Origin: a bacterium
Lineage (GTDB): Bacteria; Sumerlaeota; Sumerlaeia; MVZB01
DNA length: 5,226 bases
Direction of reading: 5' to 3'
NCBI GenBank assembly: GCA_023480605.1
Contig: JAMCWS010000390.1
Location: 1 to 5,226, forward strand
Each line of letters starts with the position of its first letter. Within the stretch, counting starts at the first letter, position 1. Of the stretch, positions 1 through 5,226 are shown piece after piece. The position numbers were made by a program, and so were the translations under genes. The notes under the pieces are model-generated. The model did no database searches. It was not told the origin of the DNA and saw nothing but the letters and a program-made list of their open reading frames with translations.

Positions 1-1
1 G

Positions 2-910
2 CGCGATCGGCAGGAGACCGCCCGCGGCTACGGCGCGGCGGCCGAGTTCCTGAACGCCACCCGCCCGGCGCGGTCGGGCCTGGCGTTGCACTTCTCGCAC
101 CAGACGCATTTCATCCGCAAAAATCAACCCATGATCGCGGGCTTCCAATACCAGGAGACGATGATCCGGCGGATCTACCATCCCCTTATCCAGGCGCAGT
201 TGCGGCCCGATGTGATCCATCCGGTCGCCGACCTTTCCCCTTACCGAGTGGTGCTCAGCCCTTACGAGGCGGCCCTCGACGAGGAAGGGCTGCGCGGGCG
301 CGTGAAGGCCTGGATCGAGGCCGGCGGCACGTGGATCACCGGCCCGCAGAGCGACATCCGCACGACGGACGGCGCCAAATTCACCCACGCCCCCTTCGGA
401 TCGCTCGAAGAATGGACAGGCGCGTGGTGCCGGTTCACCGTGCCGAGCGAACCGATCGAATTCCACCTGCGCTGGTCGGTGGGCGCGCTGGCGGGCGTCG
501 AGAGCACCGGCTGGCAGTGGTACGACGCCTTCGAGCCGCGCGCGGCCGAGGCGCTGGCCGTTTACACCGACGGGCCGATGGAAGGGCTGGCCGCGGCGGT
601 GCGCCGGCGCATGGGCAAAGGCCAGATCGTCGTGCTGGGGACGATGCCTCCGCCGGAGATCTGGCAAAAGCTGGTGCTCGAACTGTCCGGCCAAGCCGGA
701 GTGGCGCCGGCGGCCGACGCTTCGGCCAACCTGATGGTCGCGCCGCGCGAGGGGACGGACGGCCGGCCGGCCGGGGTGGTGGTGGTCGAACTGGAAAACA
801 AGCCCGCGCGGCTCAAGCTGGATCGCGAGGCCACCGATCTGCTGACCGGCCGCAAGTTGCGCGGCGAGGTGGAGATCGCGCCGTTTGCCGTGCTGGCGCT
901 GAAGTATTGA
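2..910 (+). CDS. GH42 beta-galactosidase, C-terminal part (5' end outside window)
   Basis: The frame is open from base 2, with no start codon needed in the window, and ends at a TGA at 908-910. This gives 302 residues of a protein that in family GH42 usually has about 650-700, so the catalytic TIM barrel lies upstream. The visible part matches the two later GH42 domains. Up to about residue 235 is the Rossmann-like trimerisation domain: a Y-x-P-L segment after the QETMIRRIYHPL helix, then DLSPYRVVLSP, and a GG turn in WIEAGGTWITGP. A GKGQIVVLGTMP strand closes this domain. The last ~60 residues form the small C-terminal beta domain, with the typical D-L-L-T-G near residue 279 and a hydrophobic AVLALKY ending. 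The expected role is hydrolysis of terminal beta-galactosides. No catalytic residue can be checked. The family call rests on recognised domain patterns, not on a database search. A TTG at 86 is only an internal codon. Confidence 0.85.
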   Translation, partial: RDRQETARGYGAAAEFLNATRPARSGLALHFSHQTHFIRKNQPMIAGFQYQETMIRRIYHPLIQAQLRPDVIHPVADLSPYRVVLSPYEAALDEEGLRGRVKAWIEAGGTWITGPQSDIRTTDGAKFTHAPFGSLEEWTGAWCRFTVPSEPIEFHLRWSVGALAGVESTGWQWYDAFEPRAAEALAVYTDGPMEGLAAAVRRRMGKGQIVVLGTMPPPEIWQKLVLELSGQAGVAPAADASANLMVAPREGTDGRPAGVVVVELENKPARLKLDREATDLLTGRKLRGEVEIAPFAVLALKY

Positions 911-936
911 CGGCCTTCGCGCGCAACAAAACGCAT

Positions 937-982
937 CGTTGCCCGTAATGGAGCCTTCCGAGCGTCGTTATAGCGGGTAACG
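937..982 (+). promoter_or_regulatory. Possible stem-loop in the spacer between the GH42 and metallohydrolase genes
   Basis: CGTTGCCCG (937-945) can pair with CGGGTAACG (974-982) through eight Watson-Crick pairs and one G-U pair, leaving a loop of about 28 bases. No T-run follows, so it is not a standard terminator. It could be a leader structure of the downstream gene or the 3' end of the GH42 transcript. The 111-base spacer shows no convincing -35/-10 pair. Confidence 0.25.
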
Positions 983-1006
983 TAGCTTTAACATCACTTG
1001 CGGGGC

Positions 1007-1015
1007 GGGAAAGGA
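1007..1015 (+). promoter_or_regulatory. Ribosome binding site for the CehA/McbA-like gene
   Basis: GGGAAAGGA lies six bases before the ATG at 1022 and is purine-rich, matching a Shine-Dalgarno sequence. It supports 1022 as the start. The ATG at 1015 overlaps this site and opens an unrelated frame. Confidence 0.7.
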
Positions 1016-1021
1016 TGAGCC

Positions 1022-2851
1022 ATGAACGGAGCTCGATTACACCGGTTATTCCGATTTTTCCTGGTTACGATTGGCGCGTGGCTGACGGCGGCGCCCGGAG
1101 CGCGGGCGCACGATTATTCGGCGCTGGGCGTGCCGGTGATCGTCCTCGACGAGTGGAGCCCCGGCGACGCGCCCGAGCCGCTGGTGCTGGCCCAGGCCGG
1201 CCGGCCGCGCGGCGCCCGGACACGCAACGCCCAACCCCAACTGAAGATAATTCCCGAATACCCCGGGGTGCCGCGCGTCAAGATCATCGGTCATATCGTC
1301 GACGCCGTCACGAGCGAGCCGCTGGCCTTCCGTGTCCACATCGAAAACGCCGAGGGGGTGTATTTCCCGCCCGAGGGACACCTGGCGATCGACGATCCCA
1401 AACAGAACAACCAGGGGATCCGCTTCGAACCCGACGTCATCAACCGGGGCAAAAACTGGGCTTTCATTGAGGACGGAACGTTCACGGTGGAACTACCGGC
1501 CATGGACGGCTACACGTTCGAGTTCGTCCGCGGGCTCGAATACGAACGGCCGGTCATCAAGGTCGACCTTGCCGGCAAGAGCGGTCCCATCGAGGGCACG
1601 TTGCCGCTCAAGCGCGGCATCAACATGCGCGAGAAAATGTGGATGTCGGCCGACACGCACGTGCACAACCTGATGCCCGAGGCGGCCTGGCGCCAGATGA
1701 AAGGCGAGGCGCTCGATTACGTCAACCTGATGTTTATCGGCGCGGGCCATCCCCTCTGGAAGGGGGGATTGGTCACCGGCAAGCCCGCGATCGACAAGGA
1801 CGGTTACATCGTTTACGTTTCGCAGGAGGTGCGCGACGCGCAACTCGGCCACATGACGCTGCTGGCGATGAAACGGCCGATCCAGCCGATTAACGGCTAC
1901 ACGGGCAAGGAACTGCCCGAGCAGACCTACATCCCTCACGAGCCGCTCAACTGGGAAATCTACGACATGATGCACGAGCAGGGCGGACTGGCCTACCACG
2001 CGCATTACACTTATTGGCCCGGTTACGGGGCGGCGGTCTCGGCGGCGCTGCGCAAACTCGACGGCGTTGAATGGCTGACGCCCGACCTGCGCTACTATGG
2101 CAACCAGACGCGCCAGAACATCCAGGTGCCCGGCCATCCCCTGACGGGCAGCGGAACCATGTGGTATTACATGCTCAACAACGGCTGCCGGCTGCCGGTG
2201 ATCGGCGGCACCGACAAGATGTCGGCGGGGCGGGTGGTCGGCGGCGGCAACCGCACCTACGCGCACGTCAAGACGTGGGATCACGCCGGCTTCATCGACG
2301 CCCTGCGCCGGGGCGAGACGTTCGTCAGCAACGGACCGATGCTCGAAGCGACGGCCAACGGCAAGCCCCTCGGTTCGGATCTCAAGTTCCGCGGCAAGGG
2401 GCCGCACACCGTGACGGTCAAGGCCGGCGTATTCACTCAGAAGCCCATCACCTATGTCGAAATCATCCAGGATGGCCAAGTGGTGGACGAAGTGGCCGTG
2501 CCGCCGGATCAAAAAGAAGTGGCGGTAAGCAAAGACCTGACCTTCACGAAAAGCGGCTGGTTGGCGGTGCGCTGCGGCAACAGCGAACGCGACCGCAACA
2601 ACTGGGAGAACGCCTACACCGCGGCCCACAGCAGCCCGATTTACGTGACCGTGGACGGCAAGCTGCCGGCCGACAAGGCCGGGGCTGAATACATGATCGG
2701 GCGGGTGAAGGTCGCCCTGGACTGGATCGCCAAGGAGGGGTTCACGACCGAGGAATATCGCCAGCGGGCGATCGAGAGCACGAAAAAGGCGCTCCGCTTC
2801 TACGAGGATGCCCTGGCGCGAGCGGAAAAAGAAGCCGCCGCCGGGAACTGA
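1022..2851 (+). CDS. Secreted CehA/McbA-family PHP-like metallohydrolase
   Basis: This is a 609-residue protein. It begins with an arginine-rich n-region, a hydrophobic stretch at about 9-24 and an ARA-HD junction at 27-31, which together look like a Sec signal peptide, so it is probably exported. A proline/arginine-rich linker follows, then a beta-sandwich of carboxypeptidase-regulatory type at about 86-165 (IIGHIVDAVTSEPLAFRVHI). The PHP-like domain carries D211-T-H213-V-H215, E269 and H277 (QEVRDAQLGHM), H326-A-H328 and D398 (GGTDK), all plausible metal ligands. It ends in the family-typical G-E-T-F-V-S-N-G-P motif at about 430-439, which precedes a beta domain. The last ~55 residues are predicted helical and highly charged. 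The named relatives CehA and McbA hydrolyse carbaryl, but most members are uncharacterised, so the substrate here is unknown. The usual PHP T-D-H motif is not apparent; a G-A-G-H at 240-243 stands where it might be expected. Confidence 0.8.
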   Translation: MNGARLHRLFRFFLVTIGAWLTAAPGARAHDYSALGVPVIVLDEWSPGDAPEPLVLAQAGRPRGARTRNAQPQLKIIPEYPGVPRVKIIGHIVDAVTSEPLAFRVHIENAEGVYFPPEGHLAIDDPKQNNQGIRFEPDVINRGKNWAFIEDGTFTVELPAMDGYTFEFVRGLEYERPVIKVDLAGKSGPIEGTLPLKRGINMREKMWMSADTHVHNLMPEAAWRQMKGEALDYVNLMFIGAGHPLWKGGLVTGKPAIDKDGYIVYVSQEVRDAQLGHMTLLAMKRPIQPINGYTGKELPEQTYIPHEPLNWEIYDMMHEQGGLAYHAHYTYWPGYGAAVSAALRKLDGVEWLTPDLRYYGNQTRQNIQVPGHPLTGSGTMWYYMLNNGCRLPVIGGTDKMSAGRVVGGGNRTYAHVKTWDHAGFIDALRRGETFVSNGPMLEATANGKPLGSDLKFRGKGPHTVTVKAGVFTQKPITYVEIIQDGQVVDEVAVPPDQKEVAVSKDLTFTKSGWLAVRCGNSERDRNNWENAYTAAHSSPIYVTVDGKLPADKAGAEYMIGRVKVALDWIAKEGFTTEEYRQRAIESTKKALRFYEDALARAEKEAAAGN

Positions 2852-2857
2852 GCGCCG

Positions 2858-2900
2858 GATGGACGGGACGGACGAGACCCATCATGGAACCCATGGGACA
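2858..2900 (+). repeat. Degenerate GGACG repeats followed by CCCAT/ATGGG dyads
   Basis: Just after the metallohydrolase stop, GGACG occurs three times in 14 bases (2861-2874). It is followed by CCCAT (2878-2882), ATGG (2884-2887) and the 8-bp palindrome CCCATGGG (2890-2897). A run of seven G begins at 2903. This is low-complexity intergenic sequence with no gene seen in it. Function unknown. Confidence 0.4.
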
Positions 2901-2977
2901 GCGGGGGGGAGCAACGGAAAAGATGAATCGGTAAGGGAAAGCAAGGACACGAACAAGGCGTTGCCAATGGCGGGGAG

Positions 2978-3058
2978 TCGAGGTATTTTTGGGCGGCGAA
3001 GGACGGCGAAGGACGGCGATGGGGGCGAATGGCGGACGATGGCGGGAAAATACCTCGA
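2978..3058. repeat. Perfect 12-bp inverted repeat spanning the recombinase start codon
   Basis: TCGAGGTATTTT at 2978-2989 is the exact reverse complement of AAAATACCTCGA at 3047-3058. The arms are separated by 57 bases and pairing stops on both sides. The left arm is non-coding; the right arm covers codons 3-7 of the recombinase. In RNA this would place the start codon at 3039 in the loop, eight bases from the stem. Possible readings are a translational control hairpin, a recombinase binding site, or a template-switch scar. Confidence 0.65.
2995..3024 (+). repeat. Tandem decamer array GGCGAAGGAC
   Basis: Two exact copies of GGCGAAGGAC (2995-3004 and 3005-3014) are followed by a decayed third, GGCGATGGGG (3015-3024). 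Related ATGGCGG units continue at 3029 and 3039, the latter being the start of the recombinase gene. The array lies inside the 57-base spacer of the inverted repeat. It may have supplied the weak purine-rich initiation region of the gene. Confidence 0.6.
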
Positions 3059-3935
3059 TCTTCTCAACCAGTTCGAACAATTCCTTCGGGTGGAACGCAA
3101 CCTTTCGGAAAGGACCCGGGGCGCATATATTTATGACCTGACGCGCTTCCAGGAATTCATCACCGTCCTGCACGGGCGGACCCCGCCGCTGGAGGCCGTC
3201 ACCGCCGAGGCGATTCGCGAGTATCTGAACCATTTACAGGTGGAGTTGGCCTACAAAAGCACGACGCTGGCGCGGGTGATCTCGTCGATCCGGGGCTTTT
3301 TCGATTTCGCGGTGGCGCGCGGCGCGGTCGACGTTTCGCCGGCGGCGCAGATTCGCACCCCCAAGCAACCCCAGAAGCTGCCCATCTACCTCGTTTACCA
3401 GGAACTGGCCCGACTGCTCGAAGCGCCCGAGCCCGACACGCCGGCCGGCCTGCGCGACCGCGCGATCCTCGCGACCCTGGCCTTCACGGGCACGCGCCTG
3501 TCGGAAATCGTCGGCGTCAACCTGCGCGACCTGGACCTGCTCAACCGCACGCTGCGCGTCCTCGGCAAGGGGTCCAAGGAACGCATCATACCGCTTAACG
3601 AGATCATTCAGGACGCGATCAGCCGCTACCTGAACGTGCGCTGGCTGAGCGATTCTCCGGCGCTGTTCCTCAACAAGGCCGGCAAGCGGCTGACGGGCCG
3701 GTCGGTCGAGAACATCGTGCGCAAGTATGCGCTCAAGGCGGGCATTTTCAAGGATGGGATCAGCCCGCACAAGCTGCGCCACACTTTCGCGACGCTCCTG
3801 CACGCCAGCGAGGTCGACCTGATCGAAATCAAGGCGCTCATGGGCCACGCCAGCATCGCCTCGACGCAGATTTACACGCACACGTCGAACTCTCGACTGC
3901 GCCAGGCCGTTCGAAAACTGGAAAATCTGGGATGA
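3039..3935 (+). CDS. xer: XerC/XerD-type tyrosine recombinase
   Basis: From the ATG at 3039 the product has 298 residues, the length of E. coli XerD. An N-terminal SAM-like DNA-binding domain occupies about 1-90 and the catalytic domain about 113-285. All catalytic residues are present: R153 (TGTRLSE), K177 (GKGSKER), H244 and R247 (SPHKLRHTF), H270 (LMGHASI) and the nucleophile Y279 (TQIYTH). H244, R247, H270 and Y279 carry the same numbers as in E. coli XerD, which supports this start. The frame stays open upstream to 2808, but the extra 77 residues overlap the previous gene and are encoded by repeats, so they are probably not translated. The Shine-Dalgarno is weak (GGCGGACG directly before the ATG). 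The family resolves chromosome dimers at dif or integrates mobile DNA. XerC, XerD and single-recombinase relatives cannot be told apart here. There is no integron-integrase insertion. Neighbouring genes are unrelated enzymes, and no phage or transposon gene is visible. Confidence 0.9.
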   Translation: MAGKYLDLLNQFEQFLRVERNLSERTRGAYIYDLTRFQEFITVLHGRTPPLEAVTAEAIREYLNHLQVELAYKSTTLARVISSIRGFFDFAVARGAVDVSPAAQIRTPKQPQKLPIYLVYQELARLLEAPEPDTPAGLRDRAILATLAFTGTRLSEIVGVNLRDLDLLNRTLRVLGKGSKERIIPLNEIIQDAISRYLNVRWLSDSPALFLNKAGKRLTGRSVENIVRKYALKAGIFKDGISPHKLRHTFATLLHASEVDLIEIKALMGHASIASTQIYTHTSNSRLRQAVRKLENLG

Positions 3936-3969
3936 GAGATACGTCTGAATCATCGCGCGCGTGCGCGTT

Positions 3970-4037
3970 ATCGTGCTCGTGATCGTCATCGTAATCGAAT
4001 AAACATTATGGGTTTACGATCACGATCACGATCACGA
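3970..4037. repeat. Interrupted palindrome made of hexamer repeats
   Basis: The left arm is ATCGTG, CTCGTG, ATCGTC, ATCGTA, ATCG (3970-3997). The right arm is three exact ACGATC units plus ACGA (4016-4037). Bases 3971-3994 pair with 4014-4037 over 24 positions with two mismatches (3976/4032 and 3987/4021), leaving a 19-base loop. Five GATC sites fall in 3981-4049. It is preceded by a CG-rich alternating tract (3954-3968) and followed by A6, not T, on the + strand. The T-run on the - strand lies before the hairpin. It is therefore not a canonical rho-independent terminator in either direction, although the stem could still stall transcription. Confidence 0.7.
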
Positions 4038-4075
4038 ATAAAAAAGATCCGTTCATTCGACTTTCAGGCCACATC

Positions 4076-4750
4076 ATGCCCCTGCCCAGACTCATGATTA
4101 TCGGCGACAGCATTTCGGTCCAGTATGGGCCCTACCTCGCGCGCGACGTGGCAGCGTTCTTCGACCTGGGGCGGCCCGACGACGAGGCCGCCTCGCAAGC
4201 GCTGGCCGACCTCGACATCCCGCGCGGATCCAACATCGGCGATTCGGCCGTCGTGCTCGAAGCGATCGAGAAAGGCGCTCGCGAGGGGGGACTCGGCGTC
4301 GATGTCCTGCTTCTCAATTGCGGCCTGCATGACATCAAGACCGACCCGGCGACCGGGGCGAAACAAGTGCCGCTGGAGCAGTACGAGGACAATCTGCGCC
4401 GGGTCGTCGAGTTGGTCGGCGCGATGAGAACGCGGCTCATCTGGGTGCGGACAACTCCGGCCGTCGAAACGGCGCACAACAAGCCGGAGATGACGTTTCA
4501 CCGTTACGCCGCCGACGTGCGCGCCTACAATGCAGCCGCCGACCGGATCATGACCGAAGCCGGCGTGCCCGAAATCGACCTGTATCGCTTCACCGTGAGC
4601 CAGGGCCCCGACATCTATTGCGACCACGTCCACTTCAAGGAAGAGATCCGCGCGCGCCAGGCCGCCTACATCGCCGGCTGGCTGGAGGCGTGGCTCAAGG
4701 GGCCGGGATCAGACGGCGGCGATTCCGCCATGAAAGGGAAGACGGAATGA
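4076..4750 (+). CDS. SGNH/GDSL-family hydrolase, probable cytoplasmic esterase
   Basis: This is a 224-residue protein with a flavodoxin-like SGNH layout. Block I is G10-D11-S12-I-S with nucleophile S12. Block II has N53-I-G55-D. Block III reads N81-C-G83-L-H85-D86 where the family norm is G-x-N-D, so the oxyanion-hole Asn is replaced by His. Block V is D183-H-V-H186, supplying the catalytic Asp and His. Block I starts at residue 10, which leaves no room for a signal peptide, so the protein is probably cytoplasmic. Members hydrolyse acyl esters, including O-acetyl groups on sugars; the substrate here is inferred only from context. The Shine-Dalgarno is poor (AGG at 4066-4068). An alternative ATG at 4094 would remove six residues and leave S12 only five residues from the start, so 4076 is preferred. 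The stop overlaps the start of the sulfatase gene, giving a coupled pair. Confidence 0.82.
   Translation: MPLPRLMIIGDSISVQYGPYLARDVAAFFDLGRPDDEAASQALADLDIPRGSNIGDSAVVLEAIEKGAREGGLGVDVLLLNCGLHDIKTDPATGAKQVPLEQYEDNLRRVVELVGAMRTRLIWVRTTPAVETAHNKPEMTFHRYAADVRAYNAAADRIMTEAGVPEIDLYRFTVSQGPDIYCDHVHFKEEIRARQAAYIAGWLEAWLKGPGSDGGDSAMKGKTE
4735..4739 (+). promoter_or_regulatory. Ribosome binding site for the sulfatase gene
   Basis: AGGGA lies seven bases before the ATG at 4747, inside the last codons of the SGNH gene. It fixes the sulfatase start in the ATGA overlap and is stronger than the site before the SGNH gene. Confidence 0.7.
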
Positions 4751-5226
4751 CCCGACCGAATATCATCATCTTCAATCCCGACCAGTGGCGGGGCGACGTT
4801 ATGGGGCACCTGGGCAATCCCGCTGCCCTAACGCCCAACCTGGATCGCCTGGCGCGCGAGGACGCGGTGTCGTTCCGCAACGCCTATTGCCAGAATCCCG
4901 TCTGTACGCCCTCGCGATGCAGTTTCATGACCGGCTGGTATCCGCACACGCGCGGCCACCGGACGATGCACTACATGCTGCACGACGAACAGGGCGAACC
5001 GAATCTGCTCGAAATCCTGCGGGAGGCCGGCTACTTCGTCTGGTGGGGTGGGAAAAATGACCTGGTTCCCGGCCAGGACGGATTCGCCCGGCACTGCGAC
5101 GTCAAGTTTCACCCCACGCCCGCCGACCTGGCGCGCTGGGGAGCCACCCCGAGCGGCGGACTGGGACCGGACTGGCGTGGCGCGCCCGACAGCGACACCT
5201 ATTTTAGCTTCATGCGCGGCCAGTAT
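4747..5226 (+). CDS. Type I (formylglycine-dependent) sulfatase, N-terminal part (3' end outside window)
   Basis: The first 160 residues are visible and the frame is open to the window edge; S1 sulfatases usually have about 450-550 residues. The opening R-P-N-I-I-I-F-N-P-D-Q-W-R-G-D (3-17) is the first metal-binding strand of the alkaline-phosphatase-like fold, with D12 and Q13 as likely calcium ligands. TPNLDRLA (29-36) follows. The signature C53-T-P-S-R57 identifies Cys53 as the residue converted to formylglycine, continued by S-F-M-T-G. A G-K-N motif follows at about residue 100. The enzyme should hydrolyse sulfate esters, probably on a sulfated sugar, but the substrate cannot be read from this part. 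No signal peptide precedes the first strand, which suggests action in the cytoplasm, although most polysaccharide sulfatases are exported. The four-base overlap with the SGNH gene indicates translational coupling and a shared pathway. A maturase would be needed and is not in the window. Confidence 0.92.
   Translation, partial: MTRPNIIIFNPDQWRGDVMGHLGNPAALTPNLDRLAREDAVSFRNAYCQNPVCTPSRCSFMTGWYPHTRGHRTMHYMLHDEQGEPNLLEILREAGYFVWWGGKNDLVPGQDGFARHCDVKFHPTPADLARWGATPSGGLGPDWRGAPDSDTYFSFMRGQY

Noticed and set aside
331..948. Second + strand open frame inside the GH42 gene
   Set aside because: It is out of frame with GH42 motifs, very rich in Arg/Gly/Ala, and a typical high-GC shadow.
939..973. Promoter with TTGCCC and TTATAG hexamers before the metallohydrolase gene
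   Set aside because: The spacer is about 23 bases, too long for a standard sigma-70 promoter, and the match is weak.
1493..2629. Long open frame (378 codons) on the - strand opposite the metallohydrolase gene
   Set aside because: Its sequence is arginine/histidine/valine-rich with no recognisable domain, and it is fully antisense to a gene with clear motifs. Strong GC bias at third positions produces such frames.
3039..3935. Integron integrase or phage integrase module
   Set aside because: The extra domain of integron integrases is absent, no cassette recombination site, phage gene or tRNA attachment site is visible, and the protein has Xer length and numbering.
3954..3968. Alternating CG/TG tract as a Z-DNA or regulatory element
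   Set aside because: Only 15 bases long and unremarkable in a GC-rich genome; mentioned with the neighbouring palindrome only.
3234..3989. Open frame of 251 codons on the - strand opposite the recombinase gene
   Set aside because: It is antisense to a complete, motif-bearing recombinase, and its composition is arginine/alanine-rich without family features.
3971..4045. Rho-independent terminator
   Set aside because: The stem is long, but it is followed by A6 on the + strand. On the - strand the T-run comes before the stem, so neither direction fits.
4064..4633. Open frame on the - strand opposite the SGNH gene
   Set aside because: It is antisense to a gene with intact SGNH blocks, has no recognisable domain, and no supporting ribosome binding site was noted.

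Overview
This GC-rich window holds five genes, all on the + strand, two of them cut by the window edges. In order they are: the C-terminal part of a family GH42 beta-galactosidase (2-910), a secreted CehA/McbA-type PHP-like metallohydrolase (1022-2851), a XerC/XerD-type tyrosine recombinase (3039-3935), a small SGNH/GDSL hydrolase (4076-4750) and the N-terminal part of a type I (formylglycine) sulfatase (4747-5226). No rRNA, tRNA, CRISPR array, insertion sequence or canonical rho-independent terminator was found.

The mix of a GH42 enzyme, a CehA/McbA-like protein and a sulfatase resembles polysaccharide-degrading bacteria of the Planctomycetes/Lentisphaerae/Verrucomicrobia group or candidate phyla such as Hydrogenedentes and Sumerlaeota. 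This is an impression from gene content only and no lineage can be assigned. The four enzyme genes fit a carbohydrate-catabolism theme: removal of galactosyl units, an unknown secreted hydrolysis step, de-esterification and desulfation. The SGNH and sulfatase genes overlap by four bases (ATGA) and are almost certainly cotranscribed and translationally coupled. Neither shows a signal peptide, so both probably act on imported fragments in the cytoplasm.

The unusual part is the recombinase gene and its surroundings (2852-4075). It has all six catalytic residues and, from the start at 3039, the same length and C-terminal catalytic numbering as E. coli XerD. Its two flanks carry most of the non-coding repeat structure in the window. 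Upstream are a degenerate GGACG/CCCATGGG stretch, a tandem GGCGAAGGAC decamer array, and a perfect 12-bp inverted repeat whose arms lie on either side of the start codon. Downstream is an interrupted palindrome built from ATCGTN hexamers on one side and ACGATC hexamers on the other, with a small AT-rich dyad in its loop. A lone Xer-type recombinase next to its own target site is known in the XerS/difSL type of system, so a recombinase-plus-site module is a testable idea. The repeats may equally be ordinary intergenic low-complexity DNA of this lineage.
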